A stretch of DNA of 64,000 nucleotides, taken from positions 1-64,000 of the forward strand of contig JBARWC010000217.1 in NCBI GenBank assembly GCA_049646585.1, given 5' to 3'. Both the position numbers and the translations under genes were made by a program. The notes under the pieces are model-generated. The model made no database searches and had not been told where the DNA came from. It saw only the letters and a list, made by a program, of their open reading frames with translations. Below are positions 52,431 to 61,033 of the stretch, piece by piece. Position 1 is the first letter of the stretch, and each line of letters begins with the position of its first letter. This DNA comes from G025836975 sp049646585. GTDB lineage: Bacteria; Pseudomonadota; Gammaproteobacteria; Burkholderiales; Burkholderiaceae_B.

Positions 52431-52474
52431 ATATATCCTCTTCTCTTGATTCGCACGGATGCGCTTGGTTTGTA

Positions 52475-52690
52475 TTATTTACTGGCTTCGTGGCCCACTA
52501 CGCCGCCCACGGCCGCGCCGCCCAGGGTACCCAGGGCGCTTCCCCCGGTCAGGACCGCTCCGCCCACCGCACCGACACCCGCCCCTATCGCCGTATTCTT
52601 GCCTTGCCTGGACATCCCGCTGCAACCAGCCATGCCGAGCGTGATTGCCAAAACCACTGTACCTACGGCGTATCGTTTCATCGTTCTCAT
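52475..52690 (-). CDS. Glycine-zipper lipoprotein (OsmB-like)
   Basis: A 71-residue protein with a lipoprotein signal peptide ending LGMAGC and then a glycine-zipper repeat (GAGVGAVGGA, GTLGGAAVGGVVG), as in OsmB and related outer-membrane proteins. AAGGAG lies about 8 bases before ATG 52690. It lies 45 bases upstream of the 48-residue gene on the same strand and may be co-induced by osmotic stress. Confidence 0.85.
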   Translation of the reverse strand: MRTMKRYAVGTVVLAITLGMAGCSGMSRQGKNTAIGAGVGAVGGAVLTGGSALGTLGGAAVGGVVGHEASK

Positions 52691-52858
52691 GGAATAGCTC
52701 CTTGTCTTTATTTCTGAATCGGCAACGGACTTGCCTGTTGCCTGTGACACCCAGCAAGCGGCGTGCCCGCATGCATGCCCCACGGGAGGCACGGAACTTG
52801 CTGAATGTGGAAGGAAGGACGAAATGGCCTTGTCGGCCCAACGAATCAGGAGAACCTC

Positions 52859-53335
52859 ATGAAGAAATCCATCGCAATCGCCGCATGCTCGCTACCTCTG
52901 CTGGTATTTTCCATGGCCCCCCAGGCTCAAACGACCCCTCCTCCAAAAAGCGAGGCGCCAGCGCCGAGCGCTCCCGCCCCTGCGCCAACCACGCCCCCCA
53001 TGACCTCTCCGGGTGCGGGAGCCGGCGGCGCCGACACCTCGGCCAGCGCCGACATGACCGAAGCCATTACGGGCTGGAGCGTCAAGGACAAGATCATGGG
53101 GAAAGCGGTCTACAACGATAAGGACGAGAAAATCGGCGACGTCAACGATGTCGTGCTGGCCAGCGACGGCAAAGCGGCCTATTTCATCGTCGGAGCGGGC
53201 GGCTTCCTGGGCCTGGGCGAACGTAGCGTGGCCATACCCTTTGGCGACATCAAGCAAACCGGCGACAAGCTGCTGCTGCCCGGCTACACCAAGGATAAGC
53301 TGAAGGCTCTGCCCAAGGTCGAAATCGCCAAGTAA
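52859..53335 (+). CDS. Exported PRC-barrel domain protein
   Basis: A 158-residue protein: signal peptide (residues 1-24), a Pro/Ala-rich linker (about 25-68) and a PRC-barrel (about 75-150) with VYNDKDEKIGDVNDVVLA and a hydrophobic AAYFIVGAGGFLGLG. PRC-barrel proteins in envelopes bind or sense small ligands and often appear with stress proteins. GGAGAACCTC precedes the ATG at 52859. It is divergent from the lipoprotein gene. Confidence 0.85.
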   Translation: MKKSIAIAACSLPLLVFSMAPQAQTTPPPKSEAPAPSAPAPAPTTPPMTSPGAGAGGADTSASADMTEAITGWSVKDKIMGKAVYNDKDEKIGDVNDVVLASDGKAAYFIVGAGGFLGLGERSVAIPFGDIKQTGDKLLLPGYTKDKLKALPKVEIAK

Positions 53336-53425
53336 AGCCAAGGCGGCCCATGGGATAGGCGCGCTTGCTTCGGCACGCCGCCCTCCCTTGTTCCTCTGAT
53401 TTTTCTCAGCCCTTTCGGGAGCGTC

Positions 53426-53740
53426 ATGATGAATCACTCCGACACCAGGAAACACGACGGCGAGCCGCCGACACCTTTTCCAACCTCGCAGGACAACCCG
53501 ACCAACAAGGAAGAAGCGCTGGACAACGGGCTGGAAGAGACTTTCCCCGCCAGCGATCCCGTTTCCATAACGACTAGAAAGCCCGGTGCCGACACGCTGG
53601 AGACGCCCGCGATCGGCGTCCAGGGTGGGAAGGAGGCCAGGAAAAAGGAAGAGGATATCGACAAAGAGCTGGAAGCAACCTTTCCCGCCAGCGATCCGGT
53701 CTCCACCACGCCGCAAAAGCCAGAGAAGCCGACGTCCTGA
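53426..53740 (+). CDS. Short acidic protein with two ETFPASDPVS-type repeats
   Basis: A 104-residue, mostly hydrophilic protein with two copies of a LxxTFPASDPVS motif (about residues 37-47 and 82-92) and no membrane helix. The motif recurs in many small proteobacterial proteins without known function. A double ATG makes the exact start uncertain by one codon (53426 or 53429). It ends two bases before the DUF3182 gene. Confidence 0.75.
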   Translation: MMNHSDTRKHDGEPPTPFPTSQDNPTNKEEALDNGLEETFPASDPVSITTRKPGADTLETPAIGVQGGKEARKKEEDIDKELEATFPASDPVSTTPQKPEKPTS

Positions 53741-53742
53741 AG

Positions 53743-54870
53743 ATGGCGAGACTGGCAAGTATGTCATCCACCACACCTTCTGGAACCGTGCTGGTTTATG
53801 CGGCGCGCAAGGCGGAGCCCGAGCACGAACGGGCGGTGCACTTCGAACTGGGCAAACGCATAGCCGGCTTATTGGGCGCGCATTTCGGCGGCATGCATCA
53901 GGCCGGCGCCAAACATGCGCAGCCCGTCTACCTCATTCCCAGCGATACCCTGATTGGCCCCGAGCTCGCGCAGCGCCTGGGCATAAGCAGTGAAGAGAAT
54001 TTTTTCGGTGGCCTGGCCCCGTACGCCTTCGTGCCAACCAAGGCCATTACGCACGGCTTGATCGGGCCCGAGGCCTATGCCCCGGAAGGCTGGTCGCAGG
54101 AATTCAGCCGGCGGGTCCGCGGCAGCGTCCTGGACGGCATCACGGCATTTTCCATCGGAGACGCCCAAAGGGCCGGGATCCGGCTGCTGCGCAAGGGCCC
54201 CGTGCGAATCAAGCCGGTATTGGCCACCGCCGGCCGCGGGCAGGCGCTGGTGTCCACGCTGGAACAATTGACGGCGCTCTTCGAGCAAATGGATCACGGC
54301 GGCATCGCTCAACACGGGCTGGTGCTGGAAGAACATCTGGACGAAGTCACGACCTACAGCGTCGGCCAGGTCCGCATAGCCGGCCTGACCGCCAGCTATG
54401 TCGGGACCCAATGCCTGACGCCGGACAACCTGGGGGAAATGGTCTATGGCGGGTCGGAGCTGATCGTGGCCCGTGGCGGCTTCGAGCAGTTGCTTGGACT
54501 CCCCTTGGGCGATCCGTGGCGACTGGCCATCTCCAAGGCCAGGGTGTACGACGAAGCCGCCACGGCCTGCTATCCCGGCTTGCTGGCATCGCGGCGCAAC
54601 TACGACGTGGCCAGCGGGATCGGTCGCGGCAAGACCCGCTGCGGCGTGCTGGAACAATCCTGGAGGATAGGCGGGGCCAGCGGCGCCGAGATCGCAGCAC
54701 TTGAAGCCTTCCACCGCGATCCGGGCCTGCGCTCGGTTCGCGCATCGACCCTGGAACTGTTCGGCTCCAACCCCCGTCCGCCGCCCGGCGCCACCGAACT
54801 ATATCGCGGCATCGACCCCCTGATCGGGCCGATCAGCAAGTACATGAGAGTAGCGCCTTATGGGAACTAG
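53743..54870 (+). CDS. DUF3182 protein with ATP-grasp-like features
   Basis: A 375-residue protein of unassigned function. Residues about 140-290 show an ATP-grasp-like order: RKGPVRIKPVLATAGRG (a candidate lysine and glycine loop), LVLEEHLDEVTTYSVGQ, and an acidic ending. The sequence conservation with DUF3182 was recognised by eye. It overlaps the next hydrolase by 11 bases, so the two are translated together. It probably ligates an amine and an acid or acts on a peptide-like substrate. A second in-frame ATG at 53761 is also possible. Confidence 0.7.
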   Translation: MARLASMSSTTPSGTVLVYAARKAEPEHERAVHFELGKRIAGLLGAHFGGMHQAGAKHAQPVYLIPSDTLIGPELAQRLGISSEENFFGGLAPYAFVPTKAITHGLIGPEAYAPEGWSQEFSRRVRGSVLDGITAFSIGDAQRAGIRLLRKGPVRIKPVLATAGRGQALVSTLEQLTALFEQMDHGGIAQHGLVLEEHLDEVTTYSVGQVRIAGLTASYVGTQCLTPDNLGEMVYGGSELIVARGGFEQLLGLPLGDPWRLAISKARVYDEAATACYPGLLASRRNYDVASGIGRGKTRCGVLEQSWRIGGASGAEIAALEAFHRDPGLRSVRASTLELFGSNPRPPPGATELYRGIDPLIGPISKYMRVAPYGN

Positions 54871-55618
54871 CAGCGAACCCATACAGATCGTCACCAGCGA
54901 TGAGCACATCGCCGGCACCTTCCTGTCGCCGCAAACCAAGGTGCCGGGCATACTGTTCGTTCACGGTTGGGGCGGCAGCCAGGAGCGCGACCTGGATCGG
55001 GCCCGCGGCATCGCCGGCCTGGGCTGCGTGTGCCTGACGTTCGACCTGCGCGGCCATGAACGAGGATCGGCGCGGCAAAAGACCGTGACTCGGGAAGAAA
55101 ATCTGCGGGACATCATCGCGGCCTATGACAAACTGGTGCAGCACCCGGCCATCGATACCCATGCCATTGCGGTCGTGGGCACCAGCTACGGCGCCTACCT
55201 GTCCACCATCCTGACCACCATGAGGCCGGTCAAATGGCTGTCGCTGCGCGTTCCCTCCTTGTATCGCGACGAAGAATGGGACCTGCCCAAGCGTCAACTG
55301 AACCGTGAAGATCTTGCCGTGTACCGGGGCGCGCCGGTCACTCCCGAGGAAAACCGGGCGCTGGCCGCATGCGCCGCTTTCAGCGGCGACGTGCTGATCA
55401 TAGAATCCGAGCACGACCACCTGGTTCCTCATGCAACCATCATGAGCTATCGGGCGGCGTTCCGCAGCTCGCATTCGCTGACGCATAGGGTGATAGACGG
55501 CGCCGATCATGCACTCAGCTCCAAAACCAGCCAGCAGGCCTATACCTCCATCCTGGTCGGCTGGATCACCGAAATGGTGATGGGCGCAAGGGTGGGCGAC
55601 CGGCCGGGCATTTCCTGA
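54860..55618 (+). CDS. Alpha/beta hydrolase
   Basis: A 252-residue serine hydrolase. The oxyanion site HGWGGS, nucleophile Ser109 in GTSYGA, an acid in EHDHLVP and a His in GADHALS complete the triad. It is encoded with the DUF3182 protein and overlaps it by 11 bases. Its small cap region suggests an acyl- or peptide-type hydrolase; the substrate is not known. Confidence 0.83.
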   Translation: MGTSSEPIQIVTSDEHIAGTFLSPQTKVPGILFVHGWGGSQERDLDRARGIAGLGCVCLTFDLRGHERGSARQKTVTREENLRDIIAAYDKLVQHPAIDTHAIAVVGTSYGAYLSTILTTMRPVKWLSLRVPSLYRDEEWDLPKRQLNREDLAVYRGAPVTPEENRALAACAAFSGDVLIIESEHDHLVPHATIMSYRAAFRSSHSLTHRVIDGADHALSSKTSQQAYTSILVGWITEMVMGARVGDRPGIS

Positions 55619-55712
55619 AGGCCGGGTTTCGCCTAAACTGGACGCGGCATTTACAGACGGGCTCCGCCTGTGCCGCTCTTGACTATCCCGGAACCGCCCT
55701 CATATCCCGCGC

Positions 55713-56702
55713 ATGATTCCTTTTTCCATACTCGACCTATCCCCCATCGCCGAAGGCGGCTCCGCCGCCGTATCGTTCCGCCACACCTTGGACATCGCCC
55801 GGCACGGCGAGCGCTGGGGCTACAAGCGCTACTGGATGGCCGAGCACCACGGCATGCCCGGCATCGCCAGCGCGGCAACGTCCATCCTTATTTCCCACGT
55901 AGCGGCGGGCACGTCCACGATACGCGTTGGAGCCGGGGGCATCATGCTGCCCAACCACTCGCCGCTGGTCATTGCCGAGCAGTTCGGCACTCTGGAATCG
56001 TTGTACCCGGGGCGCATAGACCTGGGCCTGGGCCGCGCCCCCGGCTCCGACCAGGTCACCGCGCGCGCCCTGCGGCGCAACCTGGCCTCCGACGCCGACG
56101 AGTTCCCGCGCGACGTGCTCGAGCTGATGGACTATATGTCGGATGAACCCCGCCAGGTCGTGCAGGCGGTTCCGGGCCGGGGCCTGAACGTGCCCATTTG
56201 GATACTGGGCTCCAGCCTGTTCGGCGCCCAACTGGCCGCGGCGCTGGGCCTGCCCTACGCCTTCGCCTCGCACTTCGCCCCCCAGCAACTGATGCAGGCC
56301 ATCCAGTTGTACCGCAGCACCTTCCAGCCTTCCGCCCATCTGGATAAACCTTATGTCATGCTGGGCTTCAATGTCTTTGCGGCCGACACCGACGACCAGG
56401 GACAATTGCTGGCGACCTCCTGGCAGCAATCCTTCGTCAACCTGCGCAGCGGCCGCCCCTCACGCCTGCCTCCGCCCGTACGCAATTACATGGAGCAGTT
56501 GAACCCTGCCGCCCAGGACGTGCTGCAACAACACGTGCTGTCGTGCTCGGCCGTCGGCGCGCCCGACACCGTCGCCCGCCAGCTCAAGGCCTTCATCGAC
56601 AAGACCGGCGCGGACGAGCTCATGATCACGTCGAACATATTCGACCACGCCGCCCGCCTGCGCTCCTACGAAATCACAGCCGGGTTGCGGGACTCGCTGT
56701 AA
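55713..56702 (+). CDS. LLM-class flavin-dependent monooxygenase
   Basis: A 329-residue luciferase-like protein with the TIM-barrel and FMN-binding features of the family (RYWMAEHHGMPGIAS and RIDLGLGRAPGSD). It uses reduced flavin from a separate reductase. No reductase gene is adjacent. It lies 97 bases before yggS and is presumably single. Confidence 0.87.
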   Translation: MIPFSILDLSPIAEGGSAAVSFRHTLDIARHGERWGYKRYWMAEHHGMPGIASAATSILISHVAAGTSTIRVGAGGIMLPNHSPLVIAEQFGTLESLYPGRIDLGLGRAPGSDQVTARALRRNLASDADEFPRDVLELMDYMSDEPRQVVQAVPGRGLNVPIWILGSSLFGAQLAAALGLPYAFASHFAPQQLMQAIQLYRSTFQPSAHLDKPYVMLGFNVFAADTDDQGQLLATSWQQSFVNLRSGRPSRLPPPVRNYMEQLNPAAQDVLQQHVLSCSAVGAPDTVARQLKAFIDKTGADELMITSNIFDHAARLRSYEITAGLRDSL

Positions 56703-56799
56703 GCGGCCCGGCGCAGGCCTCGTCCCGGTCTTACAATAGGCTGGTTGCACACGAGCGCCGCGGATGCCCCGGGCGCCATACGTTTCGATCACGCCGAAT

Positions 56800-57546
56800 A
56801 TGACTGAAGACAATTCCATCGCAGCGCGCCTGGCGCAAATCCGGCGGCGCATAGACGCCGCCGCCCTGGGCGCCGGCCGGACGGCTGGGTCCGTCGCCCT
56901 GCTTCCCGTCAGCAAGACCTTTGGCGAGGCCGCGATACGAGAGGCGGTGGCCGCCGGCGCGCGCCGCTTCGGCGAAAACAAGGCACAGGAAATTCGCAGC
57001 AAATACGAACCCCTGGCCGACTGCGGCATAGACTGGGTGATGATAGGTCACCTGCAAACCAACAAGGCCAAGGATGTCGCCCGCATGGCCAGTGAAGTCC
57101 AGTCGCTGGACCGCATGGAGCTGGCCGTCGCGCTGGACAAGCGGCTGCAGCAGGAAGGCCGCGCCATCGACACCCTGGTGCAGGTGAAGACATCCACGGA
57201 GCCCAGCAAATATGGCCTGCCGCCCGAGGAGCTGCCCGGCTTCCTGCGCTACCTGGCCCGCGAGACCCCCACGCTGAGGGTGCGCGGCCTGATGACGCTG
57301 GCCATCAACGCGCCCGGCCAGGAGGCCGTGCGCGCCTGCTTCCGCAGCCTGCGCCAATTGCGCGACCGCATGCGGGACGAAGCCATAGACGGCATCGAGC
57401 TCGACCGCCTTTCCATGGGCATGAGCGGCGATTTCGAGATCGCCATCCAGGAGGGCTCCACCGAGGTGCGCATCGGCACAGCCATATTCGGGGGCCGTAT
57501 CTACGGCGACGATTACTATTGGCCGGAAGGCAAGCGACCGCAATAA
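56800..57546 (+). CDS. yggS: PLP homeostasis protein (YggS/PROSC)
   Basis: About 248 residues of the YggS family. The PLP-binding Lys is in LLPVSKTF and the C-terminus is SGDFEIAIQEGSTEVRIGT. It keeps pyridoxal phosphate and amino-acid pools in balance. ATG 56800 gives an N-terminus like E. coli YggS; 56764 is possible. The last 31 bases overlap the convergent GAF gene. A damaged copy of its extreme 3' end appears at 62939. Confidence 0.92.
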   Translation: MTEDNSIAARLAQIRRRIDAAALGAGRTAGSVALLPVSKTFGEAAIREAVAAGARRFGENKAQEIRSKYEPLADCGIDWVMIGHLQTNKAKDVARMASEVQSLDRMELAVALDKRLQQEGRAIDTLVQVKTSTEPSKYGLPPEELPGFLRYLARETPTLRVRGLMTLAINAPGQEAVRACFRSLRQLRDRMRDEAIDGIELDRLSMGMSGDFEIAIQEGSTEVRIGTAIFGGRIYGDDYYWPEGKRPQ

Positions 57547-58043
57547 AGCGTCAGGAAACCGGGTGTTGCCAGCAAGCCCGCCAACTGCGCCCATTGGATC
57601 ATCGACGCATCGACCACGGCGGTTCGCATCAGGAAATTAAGCGTGCCCAAGCAAGTATCTTGCGCGACGATGGGCACATTGATGACCGATCTCAAGCCCA
57701 ACTTGTGAATGACAGTGTGGTCATCAAAAGATTGCCGGATAGCTTCCTCGCCCTCGCCAATAAATAGCCGGCGCTCGTGCAGCACCTGCCGCCCCCAGGC
57801 ACTGCCAGACTTGTCCTTGCTGCCGCCGACCGGATAAGACGAAGGATTCGAGCTGTACAGCCTGATCAAGCGTTCGCCTTCCGGCTCATAGCGGTTCACC
57901 GTACACAGCGTTTGCCGCAAGAGCAGGCGGGCGTACTCGTCGACGGCGGAAAACAAGGCTTGCGGGTCTCTGTCGGCGCAAGCCCTGGCAAGCTCTGGAA
58001 TTCCGCTTAACGCCGCGCTCAAGGCCATCGTGCTTTCCGGCAT
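57516..58043 (-). CDS. GAF domain protein
   Basis: A 175-residue protein composed largely of one GAF domain (about residues 20-170) with NVPIVAQDTCLGTLNF, the core strand pair of the fold. It lacks the three cysteines that mark free methionine-R-sulfoxide reductases, so a ligand-sensing or regulatory role is likelier. It is the last gene of the GGT-Bug operon and lies 9 bases after the Bug gene. Its end overlaps yggS by 31 bases. Confidence 0.78.
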   Translation of the reverse strand: MPESTMALSAALSGIPELARACADRDPQALFSAVDEYARLLLRQTLCTVNRYEPEGERLIRLYSSNPSSYPVGGSKDKSGSAWGRQVLHERRLFIGEGEEAIRQSFDDHTVIHKLGLRSVINVPIVAQDTCLGTLNFLMRTAVVDASMIQWAQLAGLLATPGFLTLYCGRLPSGQ

Positions 58044-58052
58044 GCTTCCACC

Positions 58053-59027
58053 CTATTCAATGCGTATGCCCAGCTCGCGCACGAGCTTTTCGTACTTATC
58101 GGCATCGCGGGCCAGATCCACGGCGAATTGCTGGGGCGTGCTATCCAATACTTGTACAGCCATGCCTTCCATTTTCTTCACCACCTCGGGATCCTTCAAG
58201 GCCTTGTTGATCTCCGCGTTCAGACGCGTCACGATATCGGCCGGCATTCCCGCCGGGCCGAAGGCGCCGTACCATACCGCCAGTTCAAAGCCCGGCACCG
58301 TCTCCGCCACTGTCGGAACATTGGGCAGAGTCGGGGCGCGCCGGCTTTCAGTGACCCCCAACAGCTTGAGCTTGCCATCCTTGACGAAGGGAAGGGATTG
58401 CGTGCCGGCGGTGAACAAGAGCTGCGTCTGATTGCCGACCGTGTCCAGCACCGCGGGCGCCCCGCCGCGATAGGGCACGTGCAGCATCTTGATGCCGGTG
58501 GCCTTTTCAAACATGGCGGCACTTAGATGATTCGTCGACCCGGGGCCAGCCGAGGCATACGCGATCTGGCCGGGCCGCGCCTTTGCATAAGCAATGAATT
58601 CAGCAACATTACTGACCGGTATGGATGGATTGACCACCATCGTATTGGTAACCAGGGCCAGCTTGGCGATGGGCGTAAAGTCCTTGACGCCGTCAAAAGG
58701 CATCTTGGTGTAGAGGGCCTGATTCATGGTATGCGTGCTCATGGAGCCAACCAGCAAGGTATAGCCGTCAGGCTTGGCCTTGGCGACCAGATTGGAACCC
58801 ACGTTACCCGACGCACCCGCTCGATTTTCGACCACGAACGGCTGCCCCAAGCTCTTGCCCAAATGCTCCGACAAGACACGCGCGAGAATATCGGTGGAGC
58901 CCCCAGCCGCCCACGGCACGATGATGGTAACGGGCTTGTCGGGCCAGGCGGCCGCCGCCGCTGTCGAGAAAACCGTGAACAGGGCCACGCTGGCGGCGCC
59001 CAATAAACTACGTAGATGAATTGGCAT
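58053..59027 (-). CDS. Bug family (TctC) periplasmic receptor
   Basis: A 324-residue receptor with a signal peptide (about residues 1-26), the Bug mature start AWPDKPVTIIVPWAAGGSTD, and GYTLLVG and AYASAGPG loops. No TctAB genes are nearby. It lies 67 bases after the gamma-glutamyltransferase gene and 9 bases before the GAF gene. The three genes form the target of a LysR regulator. Confidence 0.92.
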   Translation of the reverse strand: MPIHLRSLLGAASVALFTVFSTAAAAAWPDKPVTIIVPWAAGGSTDILARVLSEHLGKSLGQPFVVENRAGASGNVGSNLVAKAKPDGYTLLVGSMSTHTMNQALYTKMPFDGVKDFTPIAKLALVTNTMVVNPSIPVSNVAEFIAYAKARPGQIAYASAGPGSTNHLSAAMFEKATGIKMLHVPYRGGAPAVLDTVGNQTQLLFTAGTQSLPFVKDGKLKLLGVTESRRAPTLPNVPTVAETVPGFELAVWYGAFGPAGMPADIVTRLNAEINKALKDPEVVKKMEGMAVQVLDSTPQQFAVDLARDADKYEKLVRELGIRIE

Positions 59028-59094
59028 TTTATGTCTCCTGAAAATTAGTCAAACAAGTTGAAGCGCAGTACAGCCACAGCAGGCGTCGCGCTGC

Positions 59095-60927
59095 TCAACG
59101 CCCCACCGCATAGCCCTGCATGCCGCGCGGATTCGCCGCGGCGCGCAGCAACAGCCCTCCTCCTACACCGGCCTCGCGGGTGCAGGCACTGATCCGCCCT
59201 TCAGACCACGGACCGCCGACAATGACGTCATGGCCCGCCTCGGTCAACTTGGCCAGAGTGTCCGGCGGAAAACGCGACTCGATGACAAGGCGATTGGTCT
59301 TCAAGGTTCGCGGCCAAAATGAAGCCGGGTAGTGCTCCACATGGCAGGACGGCGCGTCGATGGCCTCCTGCAAATTCATGCCCATGGCATGCCGCAGGAA
59401 GAAAGCCAGCGTCCATTGATCTTGCTGATCTCCCCCGGGGGTGCCAAAAGCCATGTAAGGCTGGCCGTCGCGCAATGCCATGCTCGGCGACAGGGTCGTG
59501 TTGGGCCGCATGCCGGCTTGCAGGCTGCCGGGCACCCCTTCGTCCAGCCAGGTCATTTGCAAGCGCGTGTTGATGGAAAATCCCAGTCCGGGAACGACGG
59601 GGCTGGAAGAGAGCCATCCACCCGAAGGCGTCGCAGCCACCATGTTGCCATGCCGGTCTATGACGTCGATATGGCAGGTATCGCCAACGAAAATCTCGCG
59701 CTCCAGCCACGTGTCCACGGGCGGCAAGTCCATAAAGGTGGGCTCGCCGACACCGTAGCTCCCGTCTCCATCGGCAAGCGCCCGAACCGCTGCCTGCAAA
59801 TCAGGCAGCACCGGATTGCGGCCCAGCGGCTTGCCTGGATTCAGCGTTTCCGATGCCCGCGCTCCCAGTGTCTGGACGCGCGCCTTCGCATACTCGTCGG
59901 ATAACAAGGCGTCCATCGGCACATCGACATGCGCCGGATCCCCGTACCAGGCCAAACGATCGGCCATGGCCAGCTTTGCAACCTCTGCAATGCTGTGCAC
60001 GAACGCGGCGGAATCCGGAGCATGCGCAGCGATACCTGTGTGCCTGTGCATGGCAAGCTGTTGCAAAAAGACCGGCCCCTGCGACCACGGGCCGCATTTG
60101 GCCACCGTGTATCGGCCGTAATCAGCCAAGACCGGCTCTTCGTAGCTAGCCTTCCAATCGACCATATCGGACAGCCTGAGCAGGCCGCGATGACGCTCGC
60201 CGGTGCAATCGCGCACAGCCTCGTTCCGGTAGAAATCGTCAATGGCCTGGGCCACGAAACCGCGATACCACAACGACAAGGCGGCATCGATCCGCGATGC
60301 GCGATCCGTACCCCGGCTAGCTGCCTCAGTTGCGATACGCGCGTATGTGGCGCCCAGAGCGGGGTTCCGGAACAGTGCGTCCGGCCGCGGCAAACGGCCA
60401 TCGGGCAGCCAGACGCTGGCCGATGACGTCCATTCATTGCGAAACAGCTTTTCGACCGCCACGATGGCCTGGACAACGCGCGGCACCAGCGGGAAGCCGT
60501 TATTGGCGTAATCGATGGCCGGACGCAGCACATCGGCCAGTTCCCAGGTGCCGTAGTCCTTCAGCATGGTCAGCCACGCGCCGAAGGCGCCGGGCACAGT
60601 GGCTGGCAGCAGTCCTATGCCGGGCACCAGTTCCAGGCCTTGATCGCGGAAAAAAGACCGTGTGGCCAGAGCGGGCGCCACGCCTTGCCCGCAAAGAACC
60701 CGCAGCCGCTTTTCGGACTCGCTCCACATCATGATGGGCGCTTCGCCGCCCGGACCATTCAGATGCGGCTCGACGACTTGCAGCATGAATCCGCCCGCCA
60801 CAGCCGCATCGTATGCATTGCCGCCTTTTTCAAGGACTCCCATGGCGACTTGCGACGCCAGCCAATGGGTAGAGGACACAACGCCGAAGGTACCTTTTAT
60901 CTCGGGTCTCGTGGTGAATTCAGACAT
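59095..60927 (-). CDS. Gamma-glutamyltransferase family protein
   Basis: A 610-residue GGT-fold protein. The autocatalytic nucleophile Thr417 lies in FVGDTCHIDVID, and SSSPVVPGLGF and GTPGGDQQ follow the family pattern for the gamma-glutamyl site. It should self-cleave into two chains and hydrolyse or transfer gamma-glutamyl or related amide groups. No signal peptide is seen, so unlike classical E. coli GGT it appears to be cytoplasmic. It is encoded with a Bug receptor, so it may process an imported gamma-glutamyl or amide compound. The substrate is unknown. Confidence 0.88.
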   Translation of the reverse strand: MSEFTTRPEIKGTFGVVSSTHWLASQVAMGVLEKGGNAYDAAVAGGFMLQVVEPHLNGPGGEAPIMMWSESEKRLRVLCGQGVAPALATRSFFRDQGLELVPGIGLLPATVPGAFGAWLTMLKDYGTWELADVLRPAIDYANNGFPLVPRVVQAIVAVEKLFRNEWTSSASVWLPDGRLPRPDALFRNPALGATYARIATEAASRGTDRASRIDAALSLWYRGFVAQAIDDFYRNEAVRDCTGERHRGLLRLSDMVDWKASYEEPVLADYGRYTVAKCGPWSQGPVFLQQLAMHRHTGIAAHAPDSAAFVHSIAEVAKLAMADRLAWYGDPAHVDVPMDALLSDEYAKARVQTLGARASETLNPGKPLGRNPVLPDLQAAVRALADGDGSYGVGEPTFMDLPPVDTWLEREIFVGDTCHIDVIDRHGNMVAATPSGGWLSSSPVVPGLGFSINTRLQMTWLDEGVPGSLQAGMRPNTTLSPSMALRDGQPYMAFGTPGGDQQDQWTLAFFLRHAMGMNLQEAIDAPSCHVEHYPASFWPRTLKTNRLVIESRFPPDTLAKLTEAGHDVIVGGPWSEGRISACTREAGVGGGLLLRAAANPRGMQGYAVGR

Positions 60928-60955
60928 ATGCGGCTCCGCGGCAGGTGATCAGCAA

Positions 60956-61004
60956 AGTATATCGACTTCAAATAACCCTAATTCCGTAATTTGTGATAAA
61001 CACA
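60956..61004 (-). promoter_or_regulatory. Candidate GGT promoter with LysR T-N11-A box
   Basis: On the minus strand TATACT (60956-60961) is a good -10 with a poor -35 near 60979-60984. The 13-base palindrome TGTG-ATAAA-CACA at 60992-61004 lies about 50 bases upstream of the expected start, the usual place for a LysR activator site. Confidence 0.5.
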
Positions 61005-61033
61005 TAATCATATGGGTATATCAGGATAGAAGC

